Source of the DNA: a virus
Virus record (IMG/VR): IMGVR_UViG_3300012920_000022
Span: 62,001-126,000 of that record
Length of the DNA stretch: 64,000 nt
Reading direction: 5' to 3' (one strand)
In this document: positions 54,864 to 64,000 of the stretch, piece after piece
Numbering within the stretch: the first letter of the stretch is position 1
How the letters are laid out: each line of letters begins with the position of its first letter
Program-made: the position numbers and the translations under genes
The notes under the pieces: model-generated
What the model saw: only the letters and a program-made list of their open reading frames with translations
What the model was told of the DNA's origin: nothing
Database searches by the model: none

Positions 54864-54884
54864 TAATAAATAAATAAATATAAA
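54864..54884 (+). promoter_or_regulatory. T4-late-like A/T box before prohead protease gene
   Basis: TAATAAATAAATAAATATAA runs up to about 7 bp before the start at 54891. Matches the late box type; A/T-rich context limits confidence. Confidence 0.45.
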
Positions 54885-54890
54885 ACTCAT

Positions 54891-56627
54891 ATGGCGCATA
54901 AAAATAAAACTCATATTTTTATATATGAGGAAATGGATATAATGTTAAGTCAGTCAGATAAGGAAAATGTATACACTGGTATATGTGCAGACTTTAATGG
55001 AAGGAATGAAAATAACAGATTATATGACAAAGATGACTATTTAAAACATTTGCCATATTTAAATGAGTTAATTAAAGATAATAAACTATATGGGGAAATA
55101 GATCACCCACATCGATATGAGGTGGATGAGGATAAGATAAGTCACCAAATAATAGCCCTATGGTATGATGAAGAGGCTAATCAAGTAATGATAGCCATAA
55201 AATTACTTGATACTGATGAAGGAAAAAGAGCCAAAGCGAAAGCTCTGGAAAATGGTAATCAGATAAATATAAGTTCCAGAGCATCCGGATACATGGATGA
55301 AGAATTAAACGTAGAATTGGAACGCATTTACACATATGACATAGTAGACGTACCAGGATTTAAAAATGCTACACTCAAACCATTGAATGAGAATAGAAAC
55401 AATGGGAACAACTCGTCGATATATTTATTAGTTATAAATGAAAATAAAATTGTGCACAATATGGATGACAATAATAAATCCACCAACATAGATGATTTAA
55501 TTAACGAAAATAGATTGCTTAGATCTACTGTAAATAGCTTGCTTGAAAAAGCAAATGAATCAGATAGGAAGTTGAATGCAGTGGTAGCATATTTATCTAT
55601 GATCAATGAAGATTCAAATCATCATAAAAATTACACTAACAGTATTGCCAAATACGTGAATAAACTCACTGATCACGTTGATAAAAATTCTGAGTTTACC
55701 AACAAACTTGCAGATCACGTTGATGAAAGCAATAGGTATGTGAATAAACTCACTGATCACGTTGATAAAAATTCTGAGTTTACCAACAAACTTGCAGATT
55801 ATGCAGATTACCTTGGGATTAATCTCAATAAATCTATGAGTTTCATTAATGAAAATTCTGAGTTTACCAACAAACTTGCAGATTATGCAGATTACCTTGG
55901 GATTAATCTCAATAAATCCATAAACGTAATGGATGAAAATTCTGATTTTACCAACAAACTTGCAGATTATTCAAATTATATGAATGAAAATTTGAATAAT
56001 GTTATATCAAAATTGGATGAAAATTCTGATTTTACCAACAAACTTGCAGATGCTTATGATAATACTGCTGATTTCATAAACAATAAAGTGGGTGCTGGTA
56101 AAATTAAACCGAAAAAGAAAAAGACCGAAAAAGAAAAATCAATGGAGTTGGTTGAAAAAGTGAAAAGTAGACAAAATGACAAACAACTCCAAATATTAGT
56201 ATCCAAATATCCCTTCGTAAAAAGTTTAAATGAATCATATTTAACAAAATTCAAATTACTAAATTCCAATAAAAAACGAATTATATCTGATTTTATCAAT
56301 GAAAACAATGATGTTACAGTATCATCATTAATGGGTAAAATTGATGAAATAAATAATGTAACTACATTAGAAGAACAATTTGAATCCAGGATACCCCAAT
56401 ACATATTTCCAATATGGGAATCATTATCTACAACCGATAAACATAATATAGTATCCCAATATAATAGCAGAAAGATTGAAAGTAATGAAGACAATAAAAG
56501 ATTTTGGGAGTCTATAGATTTGAGGAAGTATAAAAATAGTAAAATCGTTAATGAGAACCATGGTGGTGGTGAATATAATATGTCGGGATATAGCATGGAT
56601 GATGTAGACAAATTGCTGAAATTTTAA
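54891..56627 (+). CDS. Prohead protease-scaffold fusion (578 aa)
   Basis: The N-terminal ~165 residues match the T4 gp21 protease (family U9): GEIDHPHR (His72), NISSRASGY (Ser128/129) and TYDIVDVPG (Asp150/153). T4 splits protease (gp21, 212 aa) and scaffold (gp22); here one chain holds both. After a linker lies a coiled-coil scaffold with repeated units of NSEFTNKLADxxDYLGINLNKS. The C-terminus (ENHGGGEYNMSGYSMDDVDKLLKF) may bind the portal or capsid. Cleaves head proteins at (I/L)-x-E sites during maturation. Confidence 0.87.
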   Translation: MAHKNKTHIFIYEEMDIMLSQSDKENVYTGICADFNGRNENNRLYDKDDYLKHLPYLNELIKDNKLYGEIDHPHRYEVDEDKISHQIIALWYDEEANQVMIAIKLLDTDEGKRAKAKALENGNQINISSRASGYMDEELNVELERIYTYDIVDVPGFKNATLKPLNENRNNGNNSSIYLLVINENKIVHNMDDNNKSTNIDDLINENRLLRSTVNSLLEKANESDRKLNAVVAYLSMINEDSNHHKNYTNSIAKYVNKLTDHVDKNSEFTNKLADHVDESNRYVNKLTDHVDKNSEFTNKLADYADYLGINLNKSMSFINENSEFTNKLADYADYLGINLNKSINVMDENSDFTNKLADYSNYMNENLNNVISKLDENSDFTNKLADAYDNTADFINNKVGAGKIKPKKKKTEKEKSMELVEKVKSRQNDKQLQILVSKYPFVKSLNESYLTKFKLLNSNKKRIISDFINENNDVTVSSLMGKIDEINNVTTLEEQFESRIPQYIFPIWESLSTTDKHNIVSQYNSRKIESNEDNKRFWESIDLRKYKNSKIVNENHGGGEYNMSGYSMDDVDKLLKF

Positions 56628-56639
56628 TGAACAAAAACA

Positions 56640-58373
56640 ATGAGTAGAGAAAATTTAATAAAACAACGCATATATGATTCCTGGATTCCAAGAATCAAAA
56701 AAAGAATTAAAGCTGGTGAAAAATCCGGTAAAATATTCAATAATATATCAGAAGCTAAACTGAAGAAAATAGCAGAAATGGCTGATGTTAGATTCAGATC
56801 ATTACAAAGACCCAAATTGATTACTGAAAGTACAGCAACATTAGATGGAACTCCTGGTAGACCAAACTTTGATTTTGGTAACAACCCAATGCAGGGCTTA
56901 CAGGATTTCTATACCACAAAAGGCTCCGCAGAAGTTTATCAAAGTTTGTTTGGTGTATTTGTAGAAGCTGCTGCTACAACGGTGATATTTGATCTATTAC
57001 CCATGTTGGTGCAAACTAAATCATCTGGTAGTATATATATAGCAGAACCTATTTATTCCAATGGTAGATTGGAAAGTACTGAAAATAGGGTTGATGTTGT
57101 TCAAGTCAAAACAAGTCAAACAGGTAATCCTGCTGCTCTGGTAGTCGGTAACACATACACATTAAAAACTGCTGCTACTGGTGGTGAGGATATAGCAGAT
57201 GTAATCTATGTGGGGAAACACCGGGTTAGTGGTCATCCAGTGTTTAGAATAGAAACTAATGGTAATGATAACTCCGGTGGTGGAGGTACAGACTGGACTA
57301 GCGCGCTTATTAAAGATTGGTTTGATGGAACATCCGGTATATATGATGATGCATCAAATTACTATTCATTTGATGCAGATAGTGTTGATTATGTAGAGGG
57401 ATTCCTAAATAACATCATGGGATTCTCAGGTGCAGGTTTAAATAATGATAAACCTTGGTACATAGGTAGAAATGATGGTAAAACATATAATGAACATATG
57501 TCAAGGGATACTGGTAGAAGAACTGAGTATAGATCGTCTGCTATAAGAACTTGGCACCGTAATTTTTCTCCTGGAACTGTTCATTTAGATATGGAATTCC
57601 TAACAGAGGATATTCAAGATGCAATGATGGATCATTCATTTGATCTAATCGCATTTGGTGATCAAATACTTGCAGATCAATTGAGCCAGCAAATGAATGA
57701 CCACGGTCTTGCCAGAATGTTTGCCAATGGATGGTCACACCATCACGCACTACATACTGGTAGTGATGGATCATTTAACTTAAATTTCGTGTTGGATGAA
57801 AGTAGCAATACTGGTAGTAGTTTGGATTATCTTGGTAAGGAAGATACATTGTTAAATATTAGTGGTGCTGCGGGTGTTTTACCAGCAAGTGGTGCAATAT
57901 CAGAAAATCTATCAACTCTACAAAGAAGGCTTGTAACCAGAATAGGGTATGCTAGTAGTGTAATACACACTAGAGCCAGAAAAGGTAAAGGTGACCAAGT
58001 GGTAATGAACACCAAATTTGGTAATGCAGTAGAGGATATAAGAGGATTCGTTCCCGTTCCCTTCGATAATGATTTAAATGATGGGAATTTGGCATACATA
58101 GGCACATTTAAAGGCATGAGAGCTTATGTAGATCCATTAATGGATCTGAATGATGACAGAATCAATGTTAGCAGACATGGTGGTGAAAAAGATCCTGGGA
58201 TCAAATTTGCCCCATATATCTTGGCGGAAAAAATCAGTACCACGGCTGAGGGTACCATGGCTGAAAAAACAGCCTTGAAATCAAGGTATTCTGTTGTAGA
58301 AGCTGGTAGTAATCCAGAACTCAATTATTTGACTTTTGTAGTAGAAGAAGCAGATGGTTACGGATTAGTTTAA
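56640..58373 (+). CDS. Major capsid protein, gp23-like (577 aa)
   Basis: N-terminal ~63 residues end in RPKLITES, a likely gp21-type maturation site (L-I-T-E). T4 gp23 loses 65 residues the same way. Gly/Asn-rich HK97-fold features follow (GLQDFYTTKGSAEVYQSLFGVFVEAAATTVIFDLLPMLVQTKSSG). Size (T4 gp23 is 521 aa) and position after the protease fit. Follows it by 12 bp. Confidence 0.88.
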   Translation: MSRENLIKQRIYDSWIPRIKKRIKAGEKSGKIFNNISEAKLKKIAEMADVRFRSLQRPKLITESTATLDGTPGRPNFDFGNNPMQGLQDFYTTKGSAEVYQSLFGVFVEAAATTVIFDLLPMLVQTKSSGSIYIAEPIYSNGRLESTENRVDVVQVKTSQTGNPAALVVGNTYTLKTAATGGEDIADVIYVGKHRVSGHPVFRIETNGNDNSGGGGTDWTSALIKDWFDGTSGIYDDASNYYSFDADSVDYVEGFLNNIMGFSGAGLNNDKPWYIGRNDGKTYNEHMSRDTGRRTEYRSSAIRTWHRNFSPGTVHLDMEFLTEDIQDAMMDHSFDLIAFGDQILADQLSQQMNDHGLARMFANGWSHHHALHTGSDGSFNLNFVLDESSNTGSSLDYLGKEDTLLNISGAAGVLPASGAISENLSTLQRRLVTRIGYASSVIHTRARKGKGDQVVMNTKFGNAVEDIRGFVPVPFDNDLNDGNLAYIGTFKGMRAYVDPLMDLNDDRINVSRHGGEKDPGIKFAPYILAEKISTTAEGTMAEKTALKSRYSVVEAGSNPELNYLTFVVEEADGYGLV

Positions 58374-58406
58374 TGCTAATTGCTCATGTATAGCAGGGTC
58401 GAAAAC

Positions 58407-58428
58407 GGTGGGTAAAAACTTACCCACC
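58407..58428. terminator. Bidirectional terminator hairpin after capsid gene
   Basis: GGTGGGTAA (58407-58415) pairs with TTACCCACC (58420-58428), loop AAAC. The stem includes the TAA of the convergent membrane-protein gene. A GC-rich 9-bp stem between convergent genes supports termination. Confidence 0.7.
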
Positions 58429-59427
58429 TATTTCTTCCATAACTTTTTTACCGTTGATAATATATTGATCCTTATTAAAAATACTTTCCCAATTGCTTAT
58501 AAAAATTTCGGTTTCTAATAATTTTTGTTCATCTGAATCCGGATTTTGCCTCATATTGGTTAACGCACCTTTTTTACCAGCGATCTTATTTCTCATCTTG
58601 CCCATATCTATCTCAGATATAATATGCCTTATATCATTCAATAAATTTTTATTATTTTCACCCAATACTTGATTTTCAGATTTTAACTCATCATTTTTAG
58701 CCACTAATTTATCATAATTAAATTCAAGATCATTTAGCGATTTATTTACCATATCAAGTTCCTTACTTGAATTCTCTAATTCTTTTTTGATTATGCTATT
58801 ATCAGATTCATTGGTTTTTAGCTGATTCTCATGAGATGCCAATGTATCCTTAATGTCATTTATACTGGATATGATATTGTCTGTAATATTGTCTGATGTT
58901 GCATCCACGCCCAGTAACTTAGATAATAAACCAACTAAATCATCATAATCATTAGTAATCTTAATGGCTTGATCTCTTTTAACATTATTGATCCTGAATT
59001 GTTCAGACAGGTGATAAAGACCTCTGGCAGTAAATATGGAAAAGAACACTACCACACCTATCAAACCATAATTTTCAGTTGTTATAAATTTAGGTATCAA
59101 ATTCCCATAAAAAAATAGTGATATTATTAAATCGTAAAATAGGAATTCTCTATTTATATTTATACCTTTTTTTCCATCAGCAGTATTATTAATTAATATG
59201 CTAGCAGTTATATTCATGGATGAGAAAGAAAAAAATAAAGCAGATATTATGCTTATGCTTATATGGTATTTACTAAACATAAGTTCTGAGATCATCCAGC
59301 CCAACTTAAAATACATTTGGGCAAAATATATCATAACACTCAAAAGTGAAAATAGAGAATAATCCTCATGTTTCATAAATTCGCTTATCGGGGATACGAA
59401 TTTATTCATTATAGTATTTTTGCTCAT
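58420..59427 (-). CDS. Four-helix membrane protein with coiled coil (335 aa)
   Basis: Hydrophobic segments near residues 23-45, 55-80, 95-115 and 120-140 suggest membrane insertion. A coiled coil follows (NESDNSIIKKELENSSKELDMVNKSLNDLEFNYDKLVAKNDELKSENQVLGENNKNLL, about residues 210-265). Possibly an inner-membrane or superinfection-exclusion protein; unknown. Confidence 0.65.
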   Translation of the reverse strand: MSKNTIMNKFVSPISEFMKHEDYSLFSLLSVMIYFAQMYFKLGWMISELMFSKYHISISIISALFFSFSSMNITASILINNTADGKKGININREFLFYDLIISLFFYGNLIPKFITTENYGLIGVVVFFSIFTARGLYHLSEQFRINNVKRDQAIKITNDYDDLVGLLSKLLGVDATSDNITDNIISSINDIKDTLASHENQLKTNESDNSIIKKELENSSKELDMVNKSLNDLEFNYDKLVAKNDELKSENQVLGENNKNLLNDIRHIISEIDMGKMRNKIAGKKGALTNMRQNPDSDEQKLLETEIFISNWESIFNKDQYIINGKKVMEEIGG

Positions 59428-59428
59428 C

Positions 59429-60244
59429 TTAAAAAATTTTATGTATATTCAATGAAATATCAAAATTTGTAATTATAAGTTCTGATGTTTTTCTCTCCCT
59501 ATCATTTTTATGTAATGAATAATTCACATTAGTATCAAATATATTATATTCATCATATAAATCTCTATAGAATTGATTATCAGGAACAGTTAATATAAAC
59601 TTACCGGATATATTAGATATATTGTTTTTCAATGTAGTCTGATCATCTATATTATCCATATTATGGATATAATATTTAGTACTAACGGTATTACTAGTAA
59701 TATATGGTGGGTCTATGAAAAATAATACATGTTCATCATCATATTTTGATATAATAACCTCATATGATTGATTTTCTATATATACGTCTTTAATTCCTTC
59801 ATAGATGTCTTTGATGATATTTATTATGTGGTCTTTGCTAGTGGGTTTTCTAGTTTTTGAAGTACCAAAAGAATTGTAATTATCATTGCTAAATCTTCCC
59901 CTATATCCATATATAATTAAATACAAAAACCTATATGCTTTATCGATATTATTTTTGGGTTTTGATTTTCTGATATTATCATATAATAATCTGGAACATA
60001 TATTCCATTCAAATTTATCCAACAATTCATCTAAATTGTTGGATATCACCGTAAATAAATTTGTTATATCACCATTGATTTCATTCAAACATCTGGGATA
60101 TTTGGTATTATTGATAGTATATACGCAACTTCCACCAAATAATTCTACCAAAAATTTTGCATCAGAGTTTTTGGTAATATCGAGTAGCATGTTTAAAATC
60201 CTGGATTTAGAACCAAGATATGGAAAAGATTTTTTTAACCCCAT
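59429..60244 (-). CDS. dam: DNA adenine methylase, Dam/D12 class (271 aa)
   Basis: FPYLGSKSRIL (SAM-binding start), FLVELFGGSC (motif I), VLFFIDPPYI (DPPY, motif IV) and TSELIITNF (final motif). Matches Dam-type alpha-class N6-adenine methylases (T4 Dam is 259 aa). Likely protects phage DNA from restriction. One-base overlap with the next gene. Confidence 0.87.
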   Translation of the reverse strand: MGLKKSFPYLGSKSRILNMLLDITKNSDAKFLVELFGGSCVYTINNTKYPRCLNEINGDITNLFTVISNNLDELLDKFEWNICSRLLYDNIRKSKPKNNIDKAYRFLYLIIYGYRGRFSNDNYNSFGTSKTRKPTSKDHIINIIKDIYEGIKDVYIENQSYEVIISKYDDEHVLFFIDPPYITSNTVSTKYYIHNMDNIDDQTTLKNNISNISGKFILTVPDNQFYRDLYDEYNIFDTNVNYSLHKNDRERKTSELIITNFDISLNIHKIF

Positions 60245-60459
60245 TATTCCTCCAATTGTAGTGAATCTATCATGATTTCAGTATTGAATCCATCAGAATA
60301 TACTTCTTCTGCGGTTTCACAATCTTTACCAAAATAAAGATAGCCCCAACCAGCCCAATCTAATGCAATAGGTAATATACCCTCATTCTTTAACGATTCC
60401 AATTTTTGGATAACAGTTTTGACTTTCTTTATTTGTCTTTTTGTGAGTTTTTTGCCCAT
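60244..60459 (-). CDS. Small hypothetical protein (71 aa)
   Basis: MGKKLTKRQIKKVKTVIQKLESLKNEGILPIALDWAGWGYLYFGKDCETAEEVYSDGF. Basic N-terminus and acidic C-terminus; overlaps the Dam gene by one base. Not recognised. Confidence 0.6.
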   Translation of the reverse strand: MGKKLTKRQIKKVKTVIQKLESLKNEGILPIALDWAGWGYLYFGKDCETAEEVYSDGFNTEIMIDSLQLEE

Positions 60460-60462
60460 GGT

Positions 60463-60786
60463 TTATATGTTAGAATAATTATCTAATGTAGACAAATTAT
60501 CAATACAATCATACTCAGTGTGGACTAAGCTATTATTGGAATTGTATATTTCTGCATTAACAATAATATCTTTGGTTATATTATTATTGTTAATGTATCC
60601 TCCAAGGTAGTTGCTTAGTATCACCAGATATCCATTATCAAATTCTTTTGCATAAACCAGATCAGTTGTATCACTATCTCTATTAGATAGTTCATGTAAT
60701 GTGTAACCAGCAGATGTGATTTTACCTATAATTTCATTAACGAAATCAGTGTTATCATTATCAAACTTTTTAATATCAAACTCCAT
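60463..60786 (-). CDS. Hypothetical protein (107 aa)
   Basis: MEFDIKKFDNDNTDFVNEIIGKITSAGYTLHELSNRDSDTTDLVYAKEFDNGYLVIL. No family recognised; 4-bp spacing to the next gene. Confidence 0.55.
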   Translation of the reverse strand: MEFDIKKFDNDNTDFVNEIIGKITSAGYTLHELSNRDSDTTDLVYAKEFDNGYLVILSNYLGGYINNNNITKDIIVNAEIYNSNNSLVHTEYDCIDNLSTLDNYSNI

Positions 60787-60800
60787 AATATGAAAGTGTT

Positions 60801-61328
60801 TTAATAAACAATAATTTTATTAGCCAAATGATCAGTAACCTTATCCGGATTATCCATCATTGTCCTGCAGTATTTTCTTAAATCATTGGAATATTTCGTA
60901 AATTTAAAATCTTTAACAGCAGTAGTGAATTTGGATGTAAATTTACTATAGCTATTGGCTAATTCTGTAAATCTGTCATATGATTCACTATAATAAGATT
61001 CATATAACTGTGATATCCTTAATATTATTTTTGATATCCTTGCGTTATCATTATTTAATATCATTCTAGACATATTATTATCCATATAATCACTATTTAT
61101 AATATATGAATAGTGAGATATGTGGTCGTCAAGTCCTAGTAATGATTTAACATCTAATTTATTACCATATAATGATATATACATCATTATTTCATCATTA
61201 TAGACATCAAAATGGTCTAACAACAATTTTGAATATTCATATATTACATTATATGAATTTATTTCATCTGGTGATAATCCTTCCAGTACTTTGTTTTTTA
61301 TTTCTTCGTGATTTATTAATATATCCAT
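60801..61328 (-). CDS. Hypothetical protein (175 aa) coupled to gp46 homologue
   Basis: MDILINHEEIKNKVLEGLSPDEINSYNVIYEYSKLLLDHFD; helical by composition. Overlaps the gp46-like gene by 13 bp, so it may act with it, but it does not look like gp47 nuclease (no metallophosphoesterase motifs). Unknown. Confidence 0.6.
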   Translation of the reverse strand: MDILINHEEIKNKVLEGLSPDEINSYNVIYEYSKLLLDHFDVYNDEIMMYISLYGNKLDVKSLLGLDDHISHYSYIINSDYMDNNMSRMILNNDNARISKIILRISQLYESYYSESYDRFTELANSYSKFTSKFTTAVKDFKFTKYSNDLRKYCRTMMDNPDKVTDHLANKIIVY

Positions 61329-64000
61329 TCTATATTAGATAAGTTATTAGATTTTTTCACACTTATAACATGATCAGCATCTATATCATGAGAATGCTCA
61401 ACTATAAAAATAGTATTTATACCATTACTAATATGTTTTAGTATTTTTTTGAATTCTTCAACACTATTTTTACTTAATTTACCAAGTATTTCGTCAATAA
61501 GTAATATATTACAGTTAAAATTAGAATTATACTTTCTTATCAAAAATCTTAATATCAATGATATTAAAGTTCTTTCTTTACCAGATCCATCCAATACAGA
61601 ATAATGACCATCTGGGTTGTTTATATTATACATAAACAATGACATGTCATCAAAAAATATGTTGAATTCTTGATCACTCAATATATGATCAAATTCAATT
61701 TGCATATTTTTAAGTATATCAGTTATTATTATATAAGGAATACCATCTCTACCCATCATTTCCATATAGTAATTGAATATAGATATTTCCCATCTTTGTA
61801 TCAAATATTTTTCTAATGTTTGGTTTGCTTCACTTATATCATGTGTTATTTTACCATATTCTATATTACTATCTGAAAGCTTACCATTCAGTTCATTGAT
61901 AGTATTATCAAGTATTGATATCTCATTATTGATATCAATTAATTTAGATGCTTGTGCTAAATTAATTGATATGTTTTCCTTCACTAAATGCACTTTGGAT
62001 ATTTTTTCTTTAATATCATCTAATTTATTAGATATTTCTTTAATATCATCATCAATTAATTTAATATCATCATCAATATTTTTCTTTAGATTCAGATTTT
62101 CGCTATTTATATTTTCTATATTTTCTTTATGGGCAACAATAGAAATTTCCAAATTAGTTTTCTCAGTATCGATATTGGATAATTTATTATTTACATTAAT
62201 TTGATCATTGGTTAATGATGACAAATCTTTTTGTATATCAGATATGTCTATTAATTTGGAATTTAATTTGTTTAATTTAGTCTCTAGTTTCTTTATTAAT
62301 CCAACATATTCATTATTAGTAGATTCAATAGATTTTGTCAATGCTGATATTTTTAATTCAATTTCATCTATATCACATCTAGTAGAATTAATGGATGAAT
62401 TATTGTCATCAATTTCTTTATTAGATGACAATATCATCTTATCATCCACCACATCTCCACCACAAGTTGGACATATGTTATTATCAATAGATTCACGATC
62501 ATCTTGTAATCTATCTTTTATATCCAAATAACCATTTAGCTTTTGATTAAGTGTAGATTTGTTTATATTGAGGTTATTTAGATGTAATTCATGTTGCTGA
62601 TTTTGTTTATTAAATTTATCGTTAGTAGATTCAATCTCAGCTCTGATTTCTGATATACTATTATCTATACTATTATTGGTATCATTAATATTATTAAATT
62701 TTTGGTTTATATCAACAAGCTTGTTATTAATGATAGCCAATTTATCGTTTAACGATTTTTTTCTGCTATTAAGTAATTCAAGTTTATTTTCACACAATTT
62801 AATATTTTTATTGATATCCAATATTTTAGTTTTGTTGGTAGATATTATTTTATCTATATTTTTATTAAGTATGTGATGTTTTTTTATTTGAAGTTCTTTA
62901 AGCTTACCATTGAGTTCTTTAAGCTTACCATTGAGTTTGGTTTGGATATTATCAATTGCATCCATAGTATCCAAGTTTTTGGGTAATTCTTTTATAGATA
63001 AATAGGTATCATTTTTTTCTAATTCTAGATTTGATTTATTGGTTTTATTGGTTTCTATGGATTTTTCTAAAAAAGTTATATCATCAATGATCTTAGCTTT
63101 TTTAGATGACAATTCACTTATTTTTTCCCTATGCTTAGATTCATCTATTTTTATTAAACCATTATCGCTGATATATTGATTTTTCAATTTTTTAGCTTCG
63201 CTATGTTTTCTTTCAAATATGTGTAATCCAAAGTCAGATATTAATCTATCTTTGAATATTCTATTATCCATAGATAAGACATGATTTAAATTATCAGAAT
63301 TTATAAAACAAGAATTCATAAATTCTGATAGATCTCCAAAATATTTGATCATGTCATCCTGATTTTCACTACACTTGGTACTTATAGATTTTATCTCATT
63401 ATTTTTATTCCTTTTTATAGTCGTTTCCCTGGATATGATTATTTCATCATTATTAATAATAAATGTGCCTTTGACATAACATTTATCTGATTCAGTATTA
63501 TTATTGATAAATTTTAAATCCTGATGTTTTACTTTTTTAGATAAGTATGTCTTACCATATAACAAATAAGTAATTGCATTATATATGTTACTTTTACCAG
63601 ATTGGTTCTCACCATCTATTTTTATAATACCATCCTTAAAATCGATTGTTATTTCACGATCTGGATAACTCCTAAAATTGAAAATAGTAATGCTTAATAT
63701 GTTCCAATCAATATATTCATTATTATCAGTAACCAGAGTGCTAATTTCGTGATCCATGTTTTTTATAGCAGCTGTCATTTTATCTGATAAATTCATGTCA
63801 GATAAGTATTTATTAACATGTAATTCAGTGTCAATTAGACTATACTTATCAAATTTATCAACAGATTCTGAAAAATATGGCTTTATAACTAAATCTTTGA
63901 TATTTTTAAATCTATCATTGAACTCAAATATTATTTGATTTTTTATAGATTTAAATAAATCGTGATTTTTTATATGTAATTTTACCTTAATTCTATATAA
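61316..64000 (-). CDS. Recombination ATPase gp46/SbcC/Rad50-like, 5' end beyond window
   Basis: Walker A DGENQSGKSN (about 62-71 from the internal Met at 63796), long coiled coils broken by a CPTCGG zinc hook, signature LDGSGKERTLISLILRFL, and Walker B ILLIDEILGKLSKNS. With its nuclease partner (gp47/SbcD, not in this window) it resects DNA ends for recombination-dependent replication. No stop interrupts the frame from 63796 to the edge (YRIKVKLHIKNHDLFKS ... HVNKYLSDM), so the true N-terminus may lie outside. Confidence 0.9.
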   Translation of the reverse strand, partial: LYRIKVKLHIKNHDLFKSIKNQIIFEFNDRFKNIKDLVIKPYFSESVDKFDKYSLIDTELHVNKYLSDMNLSDKMTAAIKNMDHEISTLVTDNNEYIDWNILSITIFNFRSYPDREITIDFKDGIIKIDGENQSGKSNIYNAITYLLYGKTYLSKKVKHQDLKFINNNTESDKCYVKGTFIINNDEIIISRETTIKRNKNNEIKSISTKCSENQDDMIKYFGDLSEFMNSCFINSDNLNHVLSMDNRIFKDRLISDFGLHIFERKHSEAKKLKNQYISDNGLIKIDESKHREKISELSSKKAKIIDDITFLEKSIETNKTNKSNLELEKNDTYLSIKELPKNLDTMDAIDNIQTKLNGKLKELNGKLKELQIKKHHILNKNIDKIISTNKTKILDINKNIKLCENKLELLNSRKKSLNDKLAIINNKLVDINQKFNNINDTNNSIDNSISEIRAEIESTNDKFNKQNQQHELHLNNLNINKSTLNQKLNGYLDIKDRLQDDRESIDNNICPTCGGDVVDDKMILSSNKEIDDNNSSINSTRCDIDEIELKISALTKSIESTNNEYVGLIKKLETKLNKLNSKLIDISDIQKDLSSLTNDQINVNNKLSNIDTEKTNLEISIVAHKENIENINSENLNLKKNIDDDIKLIDDDIKEISNKLDDIKEKISKVHLVKENISINLAQASKLIDINNEISILDNTINELNGKLSDSNIEYGKITHDISEANQTLEKYLIQRWEISIFNYYMEMMGRDGIPYIIITDILKNMQIEFDHILSDQEFNIFFDDMSLFMYNINNPDGHYSVLDGSGKERTLISLILRFLIRKYNSNFNCNILLIDEILGKLSKNSVEEFKKILKHISNGINTIFIVEHSHDIDADHVISVKKSNNLSNIEWIY

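Overview
This window looks like part of the genome of a large T4-like phage with a contractile tail. It is very A+T-rich (roughly 70% or more by eye), and genes are packed with start/stop overlaps of a few bases. Start codons lack obvious Shine-Dalgarno sequences and usually follow short A/T leaders such as AAAAATT. That pattern, together with the T4-type proteins, suggests a Bacteroidota host (inference). The standard code with TAA, TAG and TGA stops fits every gene examined.

Layout. 1-1226: tail-fibre or structural genes on the minus strand. 1.26-4.2 kb: an operon with a leucine-rich-repeat (LRR) protein, a small Zn protein, a Dda/PIF1-type helicase and a stand-alone PhoB-type winged helix. 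4.25-6.6 kb: a minus-strand operon with two LRR genes. 6.7-9.6 kb: a large virion protein. 9.6-14.6 kb: an operon of four LRR genes plus a small ABC-type ATPase. 14.7-21.8 kb: a 1550-residue structural protein and a collagen-like tail-collar fibre. 21.8-24.5 kb: minus-strand structural genes. 24.6-28.4 kb: a founder of a four-member unknown family and five more LRR genes, two of them broken. 28.4-31.1 kb: small genes and another structural protein. 31.2-33.4 kb: three more members of the unknown family. 33.4-34.3 kb: a 44-codon ORF between two matching hairpins, then a helix-turn-helix regulator. 34.5-39.2 kb: the N-terminal half of a split family B DNA polymerase, then small accessory genes including an exoribonuclease and a nucleotide-sugar-like hydrolase. 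39.2-42.9 kb: a second helix-turn-helix regulator and a run of small genes, with a tRNA-like element. 42.9-54.8 kb: mostly minus-strand metabolism and replication genes (a PurB-like lyase, RuvC-like nuclease, polynucleotide phosphatase, methyltransferases, nuclease, both clamp-loader subunits, flap exonuclease and HD hydrolase), with the tail tube gene on the plus strand. 54.9-58.4 kb: a prohead protease-scaffold fusion and the major capsid protein. 58.4-64 kb: a membrane protein, a Dam-type methylase and a gp46-type recombination ATPase running off the right edge.

Two promoter types seem to organise the genes. Seven copies of a fixed module stand before early-type operons: a palindrome ATGACA-N3-TGTCAT, then exactly the same distance to TGGYACG-N4-TTGTA, which resembles a sigma-54 -24/-12 element. 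It is present before both helix-turn-helix genes, so the regulon may be autoregulated. Most structural genes instead follow T4-late-like TATAAATA/AATAAATA boxes. In four places the palindrome lies between an early operon and a divergent structural gene.

The most unusual features are the 12-gene LRR family, the fixed-spacing promoter regulon, the many perfect long inverted repeats (arms up to 33 bp, many inside genes), a PurB homologue whose catalytic THGQ histidine is replaced, the split polymerase, and the tRNA-like element.
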